Shown here: in pieces, positions 7,635 through 14,569 of the stretch
Position numbering within the stretch: position 1 is the first letter of the stretch
Layout of the letters: every line of letters begins with the position of its first letter
Assembly: GCA_905235805.1 (NCBI GenBank)
Contig: CAJOMV010000059.1
Coordinates: 1-34,395 of the forward strand
Direction: 5' to 3'
From: an uncultured Ruminiclostridium sp.
GTDB taxonomy: Bacteria; Bacillota; Clostridia; Oscillospirales; Ruminococcaceae
Length of the DNA: 34,395 nucleotides
Notes under the pieces: generated by a model
The model's input: only the letters and a program-made list of their open reading frames with translations
Databases searched by the model: none
What the model was told of the DNA's origin: nothing
Made by a program: the position numbers and the translations under genes

Positions 7635-8345
7635 TCCGTAAATGCCGTTCAGACCGCCTGTCATGCTTGTTCGCGGACGCCGTCTGATGATCTCGGGCTC
7701 CTTGAATTTGTAGGGCTTCGGCTTCGGCAGCTCGTCGAAGCGCTTCTTCGCCTCCGAAAGGGCGTCGCAGAGCTTCTGCGGGTCACCGAACACCGCCGGG
7801 AACTCCAGCACCGACAGCTCGGTGTAGCAGCCGTGCTCCAACCACGGGCGGTCGAACTCGATCCCGCCATTGCGGATATGGTAGCCGAGGCAGTCGCTGT
7901 CCATGCCGTACTCGCGGATACGTCCGGTGATGATGAGCTTCTTTCCGTTCCGCGAGGGCTCCGCCGAGACGAAGTCCGCGAAGGGGATATAGTACAGAGC
8001 CCGCCACACCGCGTTCTCGCCGTCGATATTGTAGATACCGTCGTATTTGCTCAGCACCGCGAATTTAAGCTGGATATCGGCGTAGGTATAGCGGCTGTTC
8101 ATTCTGACCTTCTTCTCTGCGGAAAGCACGGTATGTGTGCAGACCGCGAGTCCGATCAGCACCACGGCTCCCGCTGCCGCCGGGAGAAGGCGGAGCATAC
8201 CGCTCAGCTGCTTGCCGAGCACTCCGAACCAGAACAGCATGAACGCGATTAGGGCAGCTTCCGCGGCTATCGCGCCGGCAAGGACGGTGACTCTTGCCGC
8301 GTGTCTGCCGTACCGTGAGGTAACGCAGTGAAAATATGAGCGCAT
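7623..8345 (-). CDS. Unknown membrane protein with two N-terminal helices
   Basis: I do not recognise this family. The 240-residue protein has two hydrophobic segments near the start (LAGAIAAEAALIAFMLFWFG at about 22-41, and PAAAGAVVLIGLAVCTHTVL at about 54-73). About 160 mostly polar residues follow and probably lie in the cytoplasm. The end is basic (EPEIIRRRPRTSM). The start at 8345 has GGAGGTATGT directly upstream, which decides the frame over an overlapping ATG 4 bases earlier. It lies upstream of the flagellar operon on the same strand but is separated from it by that operon's own promoter, so no functional link is shown. Confidence 0.75.
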   Translation of the reverse strand: MRSYFHCVTSRYGRHAARVTVLAGAIAAEAALIAFMLFWFGVLGKQLSGMLRLLPAAAGAVVLIGLAVCTHTVLSAEKKVRMNSRYTYADIQLKFAVLSKYDGIYNIDGENAVWRALYYIPFADFVSAEPSRNGKKLIITGRIREYGMDSDCLGYHIRNGGIEFDRPWLEHGCYTELSVLEFPAVFGDPQKLCDALSEAKKRFDELPKPKPYKFKEPEIIRRRPRTSMTGGLNGIYGRRK

Positions 8346-8392
8346 ACATACCTCCGTTCCGACAGACTTCCGAATATACCTATATATAATAC

Positions 8393-8421
8393 ATTATACA
8401 ATGTTTTTCCCGATTTGTACA
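8393..8421 (-). promoter_or_regulatory. Possible promoter of the unknown membrane gene
   Basis: On the minus strand a perfect -10 TATAAT (8398-8393) lies 17 bp from a weak -35 TGTACA (8421-8416). It is about 45 bp upstream of the ATG at 8345. Confidence 0.4.
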
Positions 8422-8574
8422 GTAATTTTTAAATATTTTTGTTTCTTTAAGCATTTTCAACAAAAATAAAACCGCAAGCTCCCATTCCGCTATATGGAAT
8501 TTTGTTAAAAATGACGAATTTTATGTAACTTATGACAGTTTTTGCTTTCTTCAAAAAAATTTCGCCGTTCGCTA

Positions 8575-8604
8575 TTGACTTTTTTGCGCATTTTAATGTA
8601 TAAT
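8575..8604 (+). promoter_or_regulatory. Promoter of the PilZ gene
   Basis: -35 TTGACT (8575-8580), an 18-bp spacer and -10 TATAAT (8599-8604). Transcription would start near 8611, leaving a leader of about 120 nt before the ATG at 8733. The AT-rich 8346-8574 between the divergent genes holds no convincing ORF. Confidence 0.65.
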
Positions 8605-8611
8605 TAATAAT

Positions 8612-8708
8612 AAGTGATTATGCCCGAAATGGGGTCAGCTGTCCGCGGCGGGAGTTTTTCCGCTGCCGGGACGGTATGCCCTGCCGCGCAGATATGCCGG
8701 AAATCACT
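8612..8708 (+). promoter_or_regulatory. Structured 5' leader of the PilZ gene
   Basis: AGTGATT (8612-8618), just after the predicted start site, can pair with AATCACT about 85 nt later (8701-8708). The enclosed G/C-rich sequence contains further inverted repeats, such as GGCGG with CCGC around 8647-8670. The ribosome binding site lies just downstream. I do not see the conserved core of either c-di-GMP riboswitch class, so this is only a candidate structured leader. Confidence 0.35.
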
Positions 8709-8732
8709 CACTGCCGGAGGGAGGCGGTCCGC

Positions 8733-9446
8733 ATGATCGACAAAGACGGCATCATGACTATCCGCATCACCGGAATGGACGGGAAGTTCCTGCTCGAGAC
8801 GGACAAGGAGCACTTCTCCTTCCCGCGGATGTTCGTGAATAATGTACCCGTCAACAATATAATCATGATAAAGGGCAGAGATATGCCCGAATTCGACGCG
8901 GACACAGGTCTGTACGTCATCACCAATATGAAGAACGGCGACAGGATACGTTACGTCGGCCGTGTTAAGATGTCGCTCGAAAATCAGCTCAATATCCAGA
9001 TACGCGATGAGTACGGCACCGTAATGGAGGAGCGCCGCAAATATTTCAAGGTGCGCTCGAACCTGCGCTGCATCATCAGCGGACATGAGCGCGACGGCAC
9101 GCTCTATGAGTATGACGCGCCCGTTTTCACCGTCATCAAGAATGTCAGCATCGGCGGAGTCTTCATCGAAGGCACCGACCCGCCTTACCGCAAGGACGAT
9201 ATCCTGCTGCTCAACTTCATGGTCGATAACGCGCTGGTGGGAGCCGTTGTGCGCGTGCTGCGCCTGCAGCTGCTGATAGACGGCACTCTCGAGGGGTACG
9301 GCTGCGAATTCACGAACGTCGATCAGAAAATGGAGGGGCAGCTCGCCAATCTGGTCAACGCGATACAGCGTGAACAGCGGCAGGAACAGCTCGAGCGCGA
9401 CGACAGACGCCGTGAGGCGGAAAAGCGCATCAAGGGAAGCGGTTAG
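8733..9446 (+). CDS. PilZ-domain protein, probable c-di-GMP effector
   Basis: The C-terminal half carries the PilZ c-di-GMP-binding signature: a basic RRKYFKVR stretch (residues 101-108) and NVSIGGVF (137-144), matching RxxxR and (D/N)xSxxG. Residues 1-95 form a YcgR-like N-terminal domain. There is no signal peptide or membrane segment, so it should be cytoplasmic. Start choice: an upstream in-frame ATG at 8676 has no ribosome binding site, whereas the ATG at 8733 is preceded by GGAGGGAGG, giving 237 residues. It lies 75 bp before a diguanylate cyclase gene and near the flagellar operon. YcgR-type proteins slow the flagellar motor in response to c-di-GMP. That role is a reasonable inference here, not shown. 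Confidence 0.85.
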   Translation: MIDKDGIMTIRITGMDGKFLLETDKEHFSFPRMFVNNVPVNNIIMIKGRDMPEFDADTGLYVITNMKNGDRIRYVGRVKMSLENQLNIQIRDEYGTVMEERRKYFKVRSNLRCIISGHERDGTLYEYDAPVFTVIKNVSIGGVFIEGTDPPYRKDDILLLNFMVDNALVGAVVRVLRLQLLIDGTLEGYGCEFTNVDQKMEGQLANLVNAIQREQRQEQLERDDRRREAEKRIKGSG

Positions 9447-9474
9447 CGCTTTCACATTATAATAGTAAATTATA

Positions 9475-9487
9475 CGGCATCATGCCG
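9475..9487. promoter_or_regulatory. Perfect palindrome before the GGDEF gene
   Basis: CGGCAT-C-ATGCCG sits between the PilZ and GGDEF genes, 12 bp after a TATAAT (9458-9463) that has no clear -35. It could be an operator or a short RNA hairpin. Confidence 0.35.
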
Positions 9488-9521
9488 ATAAATAATTTAA
9501 GGTTAGGAATGGTAAGAATAT

Positions 9522-11489
9522 ATGAATATCAAGGTTAAAACCGCCCTCAGGGTCATCCTCATCGGAACGACGGTGCTCCCGCTCATTATCGTGGCACTGG
9601 TCGCTGCCCTCCAGATCTTCGGCTTCGCAAGCACGATGATCGGTGATGAAGCAGCTACCTCCGGAGCAGCGCTAAGCTCGGGTGTTTCCAATATCGCGAC
9701 AAGCTACCTCAACGACGCGGAAGCGCTCGCGGGTATGGATTTCGTGAATACCTCGATCAAGAACCTTAACGGCGTCAAGGCAGACCTCGACAGCATCGTG
9801 ACGGTGATGAAGGCTGACAGAAATGTGCTCGATATCGCGGTCACCGACAGCGAAGGCAGGCTGATCTACGATTCGAAGGGTTCCTCCGCAGGCTCGACCT
9901 TCTTCGCCTACAGCGATAAGTGGAGCCCCACAAAGGAAGCGTTCGTTTCCAAGTTCTACAAGAATGAGACGACCTACAGCGCAAACCTCTTCGTAGCTAC
10001 AGCTCCCCTCAAGGGCAACGACGGCGGCTATGTCTCCATAGTTGTGGACATCTCCGAGATAACCGATTACCTCAAGAAGGCGCAGTTCCTCACATACGGC
10101 ACTCTCGTTGTAGCCGACGCGGATTCCGTACTTAACTACAACAGCACCGATATAAGCGCAAGCACAGACCTCTCGGGTGTTGTCAAGCCCGATCTCACCA
10201 AGATGCTCTCCTCCAAGACAGGCGACACCGGCGAGAAGCTCGAGGACGGCACATACCTCGGCGCGTACGGCAATATCAACGGCACCGAGTGGGTATGGAT
10301 AGCTCTTTATCCCGCTTCCCAGACCAGCAGCGCCGTAATGCTCGTAGTCATCATCGGTCTCGTGATAATCGTAGCACTCGCGCTCGTATGCGTTCTCGCG
10401 GCTATCATAGCTTCTCAGAAGGTCATCGACCCCATGCTCAACATGCTCAAGACCATGAAGGGTATCAACGAGGGCAACCACAACGAGCGTATCAACACAG
10501 CGGGCATGGGCAAGGAGTTCGCGAATATGTCGAACGTTTTCAACGACATGATGGACCAGTCCCTGCTCAGTGAAGAGCTCCACAGGACCGTTACCGAAAT
10601 TTCCGATAATATGCTGTTTGAATGGGATTTCGCAAAGGAGTCCATGTACGTTTCTGATAACTTCAAGAACAAGATCGAGCTCGATGTTTCCGGAGCTACC
10701 CTCAGCAACGGTCGCTTCCTCGATTCCATGATGGAAGAGGAGGAAGCAGAGAAGTACAAGCGTGATATCTCCACCCTCTTCAAGAACAAGGACGATGTCG
10801 GCGGCGAGTACAAGATCAAGAACAAGGGTCAGGATATGTGGGTTTCCATGAGAGCTCACTGCATCACCGACCGTCTCGGCGAAGTCCTCCGCGTTGTCGG
10901 AGTCCTCACCGATATAACCAGCGAGAAGAACGCTACCCTCAAGCTCGCGGAGCGCGCAAGCTTCGACTTCCTCTCGCAGCTGTACAACAGAAATACCTTT
11001 GAGCGTGAGTTCGCTTCCGAGCTCGAGAGAAATGTGGGCAAGAAGGTCGCTGCTCTGTTCATAGACGTCGACGACTTCAAGTTCATCAACGACCGTTACA
11101 GCCATGCTGTCGGCGATGAGGTCATCAGATTCGTTGCCGATACTATCAAGAAGAGAACAGGCGAGACAGGCTTCGCGGGACGCTTCGGCGGTGATGAGTT
11201 CGTACTCTGCATCTCCGACCCGAACCTCGTTGAGAATGTCGAGGTCCTCTCCATGGATATCATAGATGACCTTTATGCGGGCTACTATTCGGCATCGGTA
11301 GATACCACCCTCAATATCAAGGCATCTATCGGTATTGCTATCTATCCCGACCACAGCACGGACGGCAAGGAGCTGGTAGGCTGCGCGGACGCTGCGATGT
11401 ACTTCGTTAAGAAGAACGGTAAGGCAAACTACCACATCTACGTTCCGGACGACAGCAACCTCGAAGGAAACTTCACTTCCTCGCTCTAA
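9522..11489 (+). CDS. Membrane-bound diguanylate cyclase (Cache-like, HAMP, PAS, GGDEF)
   Basis: The GGDEF domain makes c-di-GMP from two GTP. An N-terminal membrane helix (about residues 10-32) and a second one (about 270-297) enclose an extracellular, probably Cache-type, sensor. A HAMP-like linker follows (about 298-350), then a PAS domain (about 365-470) ending with VVGVLTDITSEK, then GGDEF (about 490-645). The active site FGGDEF is intact at about 555-560, with the usual DVDDFKFIND metal-binding motif. The inhibitory RxxD I-site is absent: the equivalent positions read GETG. It is closely similar in layout to the protein at 31185-33092. It follows the PilZ gene by 75 bp and is followed by a terminator. 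The sensed signal is unknown. Confidence 0.93.
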   Translation: MNIKVKTALRVILIGTTVLPLIIVALVAALQIFGFASTMIGDEAATSGAALSSGVSNIATSYLNDAEALAGMDFVNTSIKNLNGVKADLDSIVTVMKADRNVLDIAVTDSEGRLIYDSKGSSAGSTFFAYSDKWSPTKEAFVSKFYKNETTYSANLFVATAPLKGNDGGYVSIVVDISEITDYLKKAQFLTYGTLVVADADSVLNYNSTDISASTDLSGVVKPDLTKMLSSKTGDTGEKLEDGTYLGAYGNINGTEWVWIALYPASQTSSAVMLVVIIGLVIIVALALVCVLAAIIASQKVIDPMLNMLKTMKGINEGNHNERINTAGMGKEFANMSNVFNDMMDQSLLSEELHRTVTEISDNMLFEWDFAKESMYVSDNFKNKIELDVSGATLSNGRFLDSMMEEEEAEKYKRDISTLFKNKDDVGGEYKIKNKGQDMWVSMRAHCITDRLGEVLRVVGVLTDITSEKNATLKLAERASFDFLSQLYNRNTFEREFASELERNVGKKVAALFIDVDDFKFINDRYSHAVGDEVIRFVADTIKKRTGETGFAGRFGGDEFVLCISDPNLVENVEVLSMDIIDDLYAGYYSASVDTTLNIKASIGIAIYPDHSTDGKELVGCADAAMYFVKKNGKANYHIYVPDDSNLEGNFTSSL

Positions 11490-11509
11490 TATCACCGAAA
11501 CAAAACGCA

Positions 11510-11545
11510 AGAGGCGGCTGTATATGTTGCAGCCGCTTCTGTTTT
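11510..11545 (+). terminator. Terminator between the GGDEF gene and parA-like gene
   Basis: AGAGGCGGCTG (11510-11520) pairs along its full length with CAGCCGCTTCT (11530-11540), with one G-U pair, and is followed by GTTTTAG. It should end or attenuate transcription from the GGDEF gene before the ParA-type gene. Confidence 0.65.
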
Positions 11546-11564
11546 AGAAAAGGATCTGTACTCT

Positions 11565-12389
11565 ATGACCAAGATCATCACGCTGACCAACCAGAAGGGC
11601 GGTGTCGGAAAGACCACTACCTGTGCGGGACTCTGCGGCTGCCTCACCAAGCTCGGCAAGAAGGTGCTCGCGCTCGACCTTGACCCGCAGGGGAATTTAA
11701 GCTTCAGCCTCGGCGCGGACACCGACTCCTCCTACACTATCTACGACGTATTCAAACGGAAAGCTGACATATACGACACCGTACAGCACTGCGACTGCTG
11801 TGACGTCGTTCCCGCGAACATTCTGCTCTCGGGCGTTGAACTCGAGATAACCTCTGTCGGCAGGGAATATATGCTGCGGGAGCATCTATCCACTATTGCG
11901 GATCAGTATGACTATGTACTTGTGGACACGCCTCCCGCGCTTTCGATACTGACGATAAACGCGTATGCGGCATCGAACCAGCTCGTCATACCAATGGTGC
12001 CGGAAATACTGTCACTTCAGGGAATAGCACAGCTTAAGGAGACAATTTTCGCGGTAAAGAAATACTACAACCCTTCACTTGAGATACGCGGCATTCTGCT
12101 GAACAAGTACTCTCCGCGTCTTGTCCTGACAAAGGAGGTCGAGGAGCTTGCCAATATCATAGCGGAGCAGCTCGACACAGATGTATTCGACCAGAAGATA
12201 AGCGGCAGCGTCATCATCGCGGAGGCTCCCGCTCACGCAAAGACGATCATCGAGTATGCGCCTCGCTCAAAATCCGCCCGCGAATTCATGGACCTTACAT
12301 ACGAGATCCTCGGTCTTGAGAAACCGAAACGCACAGAGCAGAAGCTTGGACGCGGCAGACCTCCCAAGAATCGTCCGCCGCAGTATTAA
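11565..12389 (+). CDS. ParA/Soj-type ATPase with an AT-hook-like tail
   Basis: This 274-residue ATPase has the deviant Walker A motif KGGVGKTT (residues 11-18), the LDLDPQGN switch-I region and YDYVLVDTPPALS (Walker B region). ParA-type ATPases position DNA or protein cargo by dimerising on the nucleoid or on partner proteins. The last 13 residues (GRGRPPKNRPPQY) contain a GRGRPPK core like a eukaryotic AT-hook, which binds the minor groove of AT-rich DNA; this tail is not part of the ordinary ParA fold. AAAAGGA lies upstream of the ATG. No ParB gene follows; instead a ComFB-like gene starts 11 bp later. Chromosome segregation, chemoreceptor or flagellar positioning, or a mobile-element role are all possible. 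Confidence 0.85.
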   Translation: MTKIITLTNQKGGVGKTTTCAGLCGCLTKLGKKVLALDLDPQGNLSFSLGADTDSSYTIYDVFKRKADIYDTVQHCDCCDVVPANILLSGVELEITSVGREYMLREHLSTIADQYDYVLVDTPPALSILTINAYAASNQLVIPMVPEILSLQGIAQLKETIFAVKKYYNPSLEIRGILLNKYSPRLVLTKEVEELANIIAEQLDTDVFDQKISGSVIIAEAPAHAKTIIEYAPRSKSAREFMDLTYEILGLEKPKRTEQKLGRGRPPKNRPPQY

Positions 12390-12400
12390 GGTGACGTGAC

Positions 12401-12799
12401 GTGGCAAGATCTTCCAAAACCAGCAAGGTGCTCGGGCTCCTCGGCGAGGAAACGCCCCGCCGGTCCGCGGCAAACCCCATAATAAAAACCCCCGAAAAGG
12501 AAACCGTACCGCCGGTTTTTGTAAAGTCCGATACCGGCACTCAGTTTGTCAATATCCCGTTTCTGCTCATCAACGAGCAGCTCGGCAGCATTATGGAGCG
12601 TTTCCGCTGCTGCACCTGTGAGAAATGTATCGCGGCAGTCACCGAGGAGGCGCTGCGGGAGCTCCCCGCAAATGTAGTGCGCGTTAAGCGTGTATCGGAC
12701 ACCGACTCCGTCAACCGCGCAGCAGCCGATATGCGCAGCGACGCTATCCGTGTCCTCACTAAAGCCGTCATGCTCGTCAAAACTAACCCGCGGCACTGA
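12401..12799 (+). CDS. ComFB-like protein (late competence development family)
   Basis: The 132-residue protein has a basic, low-complexity N-terminus of about 45 residues, then a ComFB-like domain: INEQLGSIMERF, a cysteine cluster with CxCxxC (C71, C73, C76, plus C70), and EEALRELPANVV, matching the family's helix-cysteines-helix-LP pattern. The start is a GTG at 12401 with AAGGTGA 5 bases upstream. The gene is probably translated together with the preceding ParA-type gene (11-bp gap). ComFB of Bacillus lies in the comF operon, and cyanobacterial ComFB-type proteins have been reported to bind c-di-GMP. That would fit the PilZ and GGDEF neighbours, but it is inferred. The assignment rests on a short motif. 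Confidence 0.65.
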   Translation: MARSSKTSKVLGLLGEETPRRSAANPIIKTPEKETVPPVFVKSDTGTQFVNIPFLLINEQLGSIMERFRCCTCEKCIAAVTEEALRELPANVVRVKRVSDTDSVNRAAADMRSDAIRVLTKAVMLVKTNPRH

Positions 12800-13022
12800 G
12801 CCGTTCGCTGGCGCTCGAGCCGGCGAACGGCGCGCTTTGGTCGCTTGCGCTCGAGTTGGTCGCTGGCGCTCAAGTGCCTCCGGCGGCAAGCCCTTTAAAA
12901 AGGGCTTGAGCCTAAACTTAATTGCTGCCGCCTGCAGCGGGCGGAGACACTGCGTTTTTTGAAAGCTAAGCAAAGATAAGAAAGCAAAAGCCCGTCATTT
13001 CAGTACGAAGTGACAGGCGTTT
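12800..13022. repeat. Modular intergenic repeat, copy 2 (inverted relative to copy 1)
   Basis: It begins at the base after the ComFB-like stop codon. It contains three 15-mers TCGC(T)(G/T)GCGCTC(G/A)AG at 12805, 12841 and 12860. The first is inside a 13-bp hairpin (12800-12831). A perfect CAAGCCCTTT/AAAGGGCTTG palindrome (about 12888-12909) follows, then a CTGCAGCGGGC block, an AGATAAGAAAG link and the GTCATTTCAGTACGAAGTGAC hairpin core. The order is the reverse complement of copy 1, except that the CTGGGGG hairpin is replaced by the other palindrome. The 287 bp between 12799 and 13087 hold no gene. Confidence 0.7.
12988..13022 (-). terminator. Terminator-like hairpin for the SDR gene
   Basis: On the minus strand, GCCTGTCACTT pairs with AAATGACGGGC (with wobble) and is followed by TTTTGCTTTC. 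It lies between convergent genes and belongs to repeat copy 2. Confidence 0.5.
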
Positions 13023-13086
13023 ACTTTTTTCTGCAAAGATGCAGACACTTATTCAAGTGTACGCGAAGCGACCTCTCAGGTACAGT

Positions 13087-13848
13087 TCAAATAGCAGGCA
13101 TGACGCGACCACCGCTGACGGGGATATAGGCGCCGGTGGTGAAAGCGGCGAGGTCGGAGGCGAGGAAGGCTGCCATGTTGGCGATATCGGTGTCGGTGCC
13201 GCGGCGAGCGAGTGGAACGGTGGCAACGTACTCAGGGGCGGGGTTTATGCCTGTGGCACGCTCCTTGTCCGTGACAGTCCAGCCGGGAGCTATCTGATTG
13301 ACTGTGATATTGTTGGAGCCGACTTCCTTGGCGAGAACGCGCACGATGCCGTCAAGTCCGCGCTTGGCGGAGGTATACGCGGAGCAGTTCGGTTCCGCCA
13401 TATAGGCGCATTCGGTGTTCATCACGACTATCCTGCCGTAGTTCTGCTGCTTCATGTGGGGAACAAATTCCTTCGACATATAGACCATTTGCATCACGCA
13501 GCTTTCAAACTGGCTGTAGTAGTCCTTGATATCCTGCTCGATAAGGGGCTTCCATTCGTACTGGATAACGGCGTTGACCACCATTATATCCGGCATCCCG
13601 AAGGTGGCTTCCACTGCTTTCCGCAGTTCTCCGACGCTGTTCTCATTTGTTACATCGGCTTGGTATGCGGCAGCTTTTCTGCCTGCTGCCGTGAGCTCCG
13701 AGACGAGGCTGTCCGCACTGATCTTGTCGGAGTTGTAGTGTATGGCGACGTCAGCGCCGCATTCCGCGAGAGTGCGGACTATCGTTCTGCCGAGACCGCC
13801 GCTTCCTCCGGTGACTATTGCTTTCTTGCCTGTGAGGTCGATGTTCAT
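13087..13848 (-). CDS. Short-chain dehydrogenase/reductase (SDR, FabG-like)
   Basis: The classical SDR fold is shown by the cofactor loop TGGSGGLG (residues 13-20), the Tyr-x3-Lys pair YTSAK (Y158, K162) and a C-terminal SGGRV region. It should carry out NAD(P)(H)-dependent oxidoreduction of a hydroxyl or keto group; the substrate cannot be told. Two positions deviate: the catalytic serine 13 residues before the tyrosine is a threonine (T145, in MNTECAY), and the usual NNAG motif reads VNAVI. The start at 13848 is chosen over an ATG at 13884 because GAAAGGAG lies just upstream of it, while the earlier ATG lies inside the terminator hairpin of the gene upstream. It is 253 residues long. The FabG label is only family-level. 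Confidence 0.85.
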   Translation of the reverse strand: MNIDLTGKKAIVTGGSGGLGRTIVRTLAECGADVAIHYNSDKISADSLVSELTAAGRKAAAYQADVTNENSVGELRKAVEATFGMPDIMVVNAVIQYEWKPLIEQDIKDYYSQFESCVMQMVYMSKEFVPHMKQQNYGRIVVMNTECAYMAEPNCSAYTSAKRGLDGIVRVLAKEVGSNNITVNQIAPGWTVTDKERATGINPAPEYVATVPLARRGTDTDIANMAAFLASDLAAFTTGAYIPVSGGRVMPAI

Positions 13849-13873
13849 GTTGTGTATTGCTCCTTTCAAATCA

Positions 13874-13907
13874 AAAAGCCGCATCTATGAGTAATGCGGC
13901 TTTGATG
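13874..13907 (-). terminator. Terminator of the DUF1508 gene
   Basis: On the minus strand, AAAGCCGCAT, a 9-nt loop and ATGCGGCTTTTTG form a 10-bp hairpin followed by a T-run. It lies between the DUF1508 gene and the SDR start, so those two genes are probably separate transcripts. Confidence 0.8.
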
Positions 13908-13940
13908 TCGGTTCAAGTACGGAAAGGTGAAAGGGAGGAG

Positions 13941-14318
13941 TTATTCGGCAGGCTCGATGACAGGTGAGTTGACCGAGTTCTTCTTGACACTCTCTATCCC
14001 GTTCTTGCAGTTTGCCTTGGAGGTGTAGCCCTCGCTCACGGCGATGACCTGTCCGTTCTTAGCCTTCAGGCGGAAACGGAACTCACCCGCTTTATCGCTG
14101 TATATCTCGAATTTGGGATTTTTGGCTGTGCGATAGCCCTCCACTGTCTGATCCTCGACCGCGGCAGCGGGAGCGTTCGTTTCTACGCTTTTTACTCCGT
14201 TTCTTACAGACTCGAGGCTCGAGTATACCTCGCCGCCGGTTGCGATCGTCTCACCGTTTGCCGCTTTAAGTCCGAATGTATATCCAGTAGCGGTCTTGTT
14301 TATAACATATTTTCCCAT
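13941..14318 (-). CDS. YegP-like protein with two DUF1508 repeats
   Basis: The 125-residue protein has two copies of the roughly 50-residue DUF1508 unit. The first starts at MGKYVINKTATGYTFGLKAA; the second centres on FEIYSDKAGEFRFRLKAKNG. Each has the F-x-L/R-L-K-A-x-N-G-x-x-I-A core followed by a Y-x-S-x-x-x-x-x-N-G-I/V-x-S-V segment. A Pro/Ala/acid linker joins them. The function of this family is not established. The start at 14318 is set by GGAAGGAGTAAAAGTT; the in-frame ATG at 14426 lies in the promoter's -35 box and cannot be used. It is monocistronic, with its own promoter and terminator. Confidence 0.85.
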   Translation of the reverse strand: MGKYVINKTATGYTFGLKAANGETIATGGEVYSSLESVRNGVKSVETNAPAAAVEDQTVEGYRTAKNPKFEIYSDKAGEFRFRLKAKNGQVIAVSEGYTSKANCKNGIESVKKNSVNSPVIEPAE

Positions 14319-14397
14319 AACTTTTACTCCTTCCATACAAGGCGGGGCTTTTGATAAACAAACTGCGCTTGATTTATGTTTGTTTACTACTATAACT

Positions 14398-14426
14398 ATT
14401 ATAACAATATATGTCCGAATTGTCAA
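14398..14426 (-). promoter_or_regulatory. Consensus promoter of the DUF1508 gene
   Basis: On the minus strand, a perfect -35 TTGACA (14426-14421), 17 bp and a perfect -10 TATAAT (14403-14398). The leader of about 70 nt includes an AAACAAAC/GTTTGTTT stem (14356-14387). High expression is expected. Confidence 0.85.
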
Positions 14427-14509
14427 GGGGGAATATACAAAAAATCATTGATTGTTTTATACTTTTTGTTGATTGCTACAAATTTATATGACAATCTGTT
14501 TTACTCAGA

Positions 14510-14552
14510 GAAAAACCCCGCACTTATCCGTTTTACGATAAAGTGCGGGGAT
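14510..14552 (-). terminator. Terminator of the cellobiose phosphorylase gene
   Basis: On the minus strand, CCCCGCACTTTATCG and GATAAGTGCGGGG form a long GC-rich stem followed by TTTTTC. It starts about 20 bp after the stop codon at 14570. Confidence 0.85.
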
Positions 14553-14569
14553 ATTGTTATTTAAGGGAT

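Noticed and set aside
8605-8732. c-di-GMP riboswitch before the PilZ gene
   Set aside because: Context is tempting, but neither the class I GGGCAAACC-type core nor the class II core is present. It is kept only as a structured leader.
9672-11510. 612-codon open frame on the minus strand opposite the first GGDEF gene
   Set aside because: It is a shadow of the G/C-biased codons of the real gene: no ribosome binding site, no recognisable domain, and a composition rich in Val/Leu/Glu/Asp typical of antisense frames.
11565-12389. Plasmid or chromosome partition locus (parAB)
   Set aside because: There is no ParB and no parS-like palindrome next to it; the following gene is ComFB-like.
12800-12874. 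CRISPR or iteron array from the three 15-mers
   Set aside because: Spacing is irregular (36 and 19 bp) and the same units occur singly elsewhere at gene ends. No replication gene is nearby.
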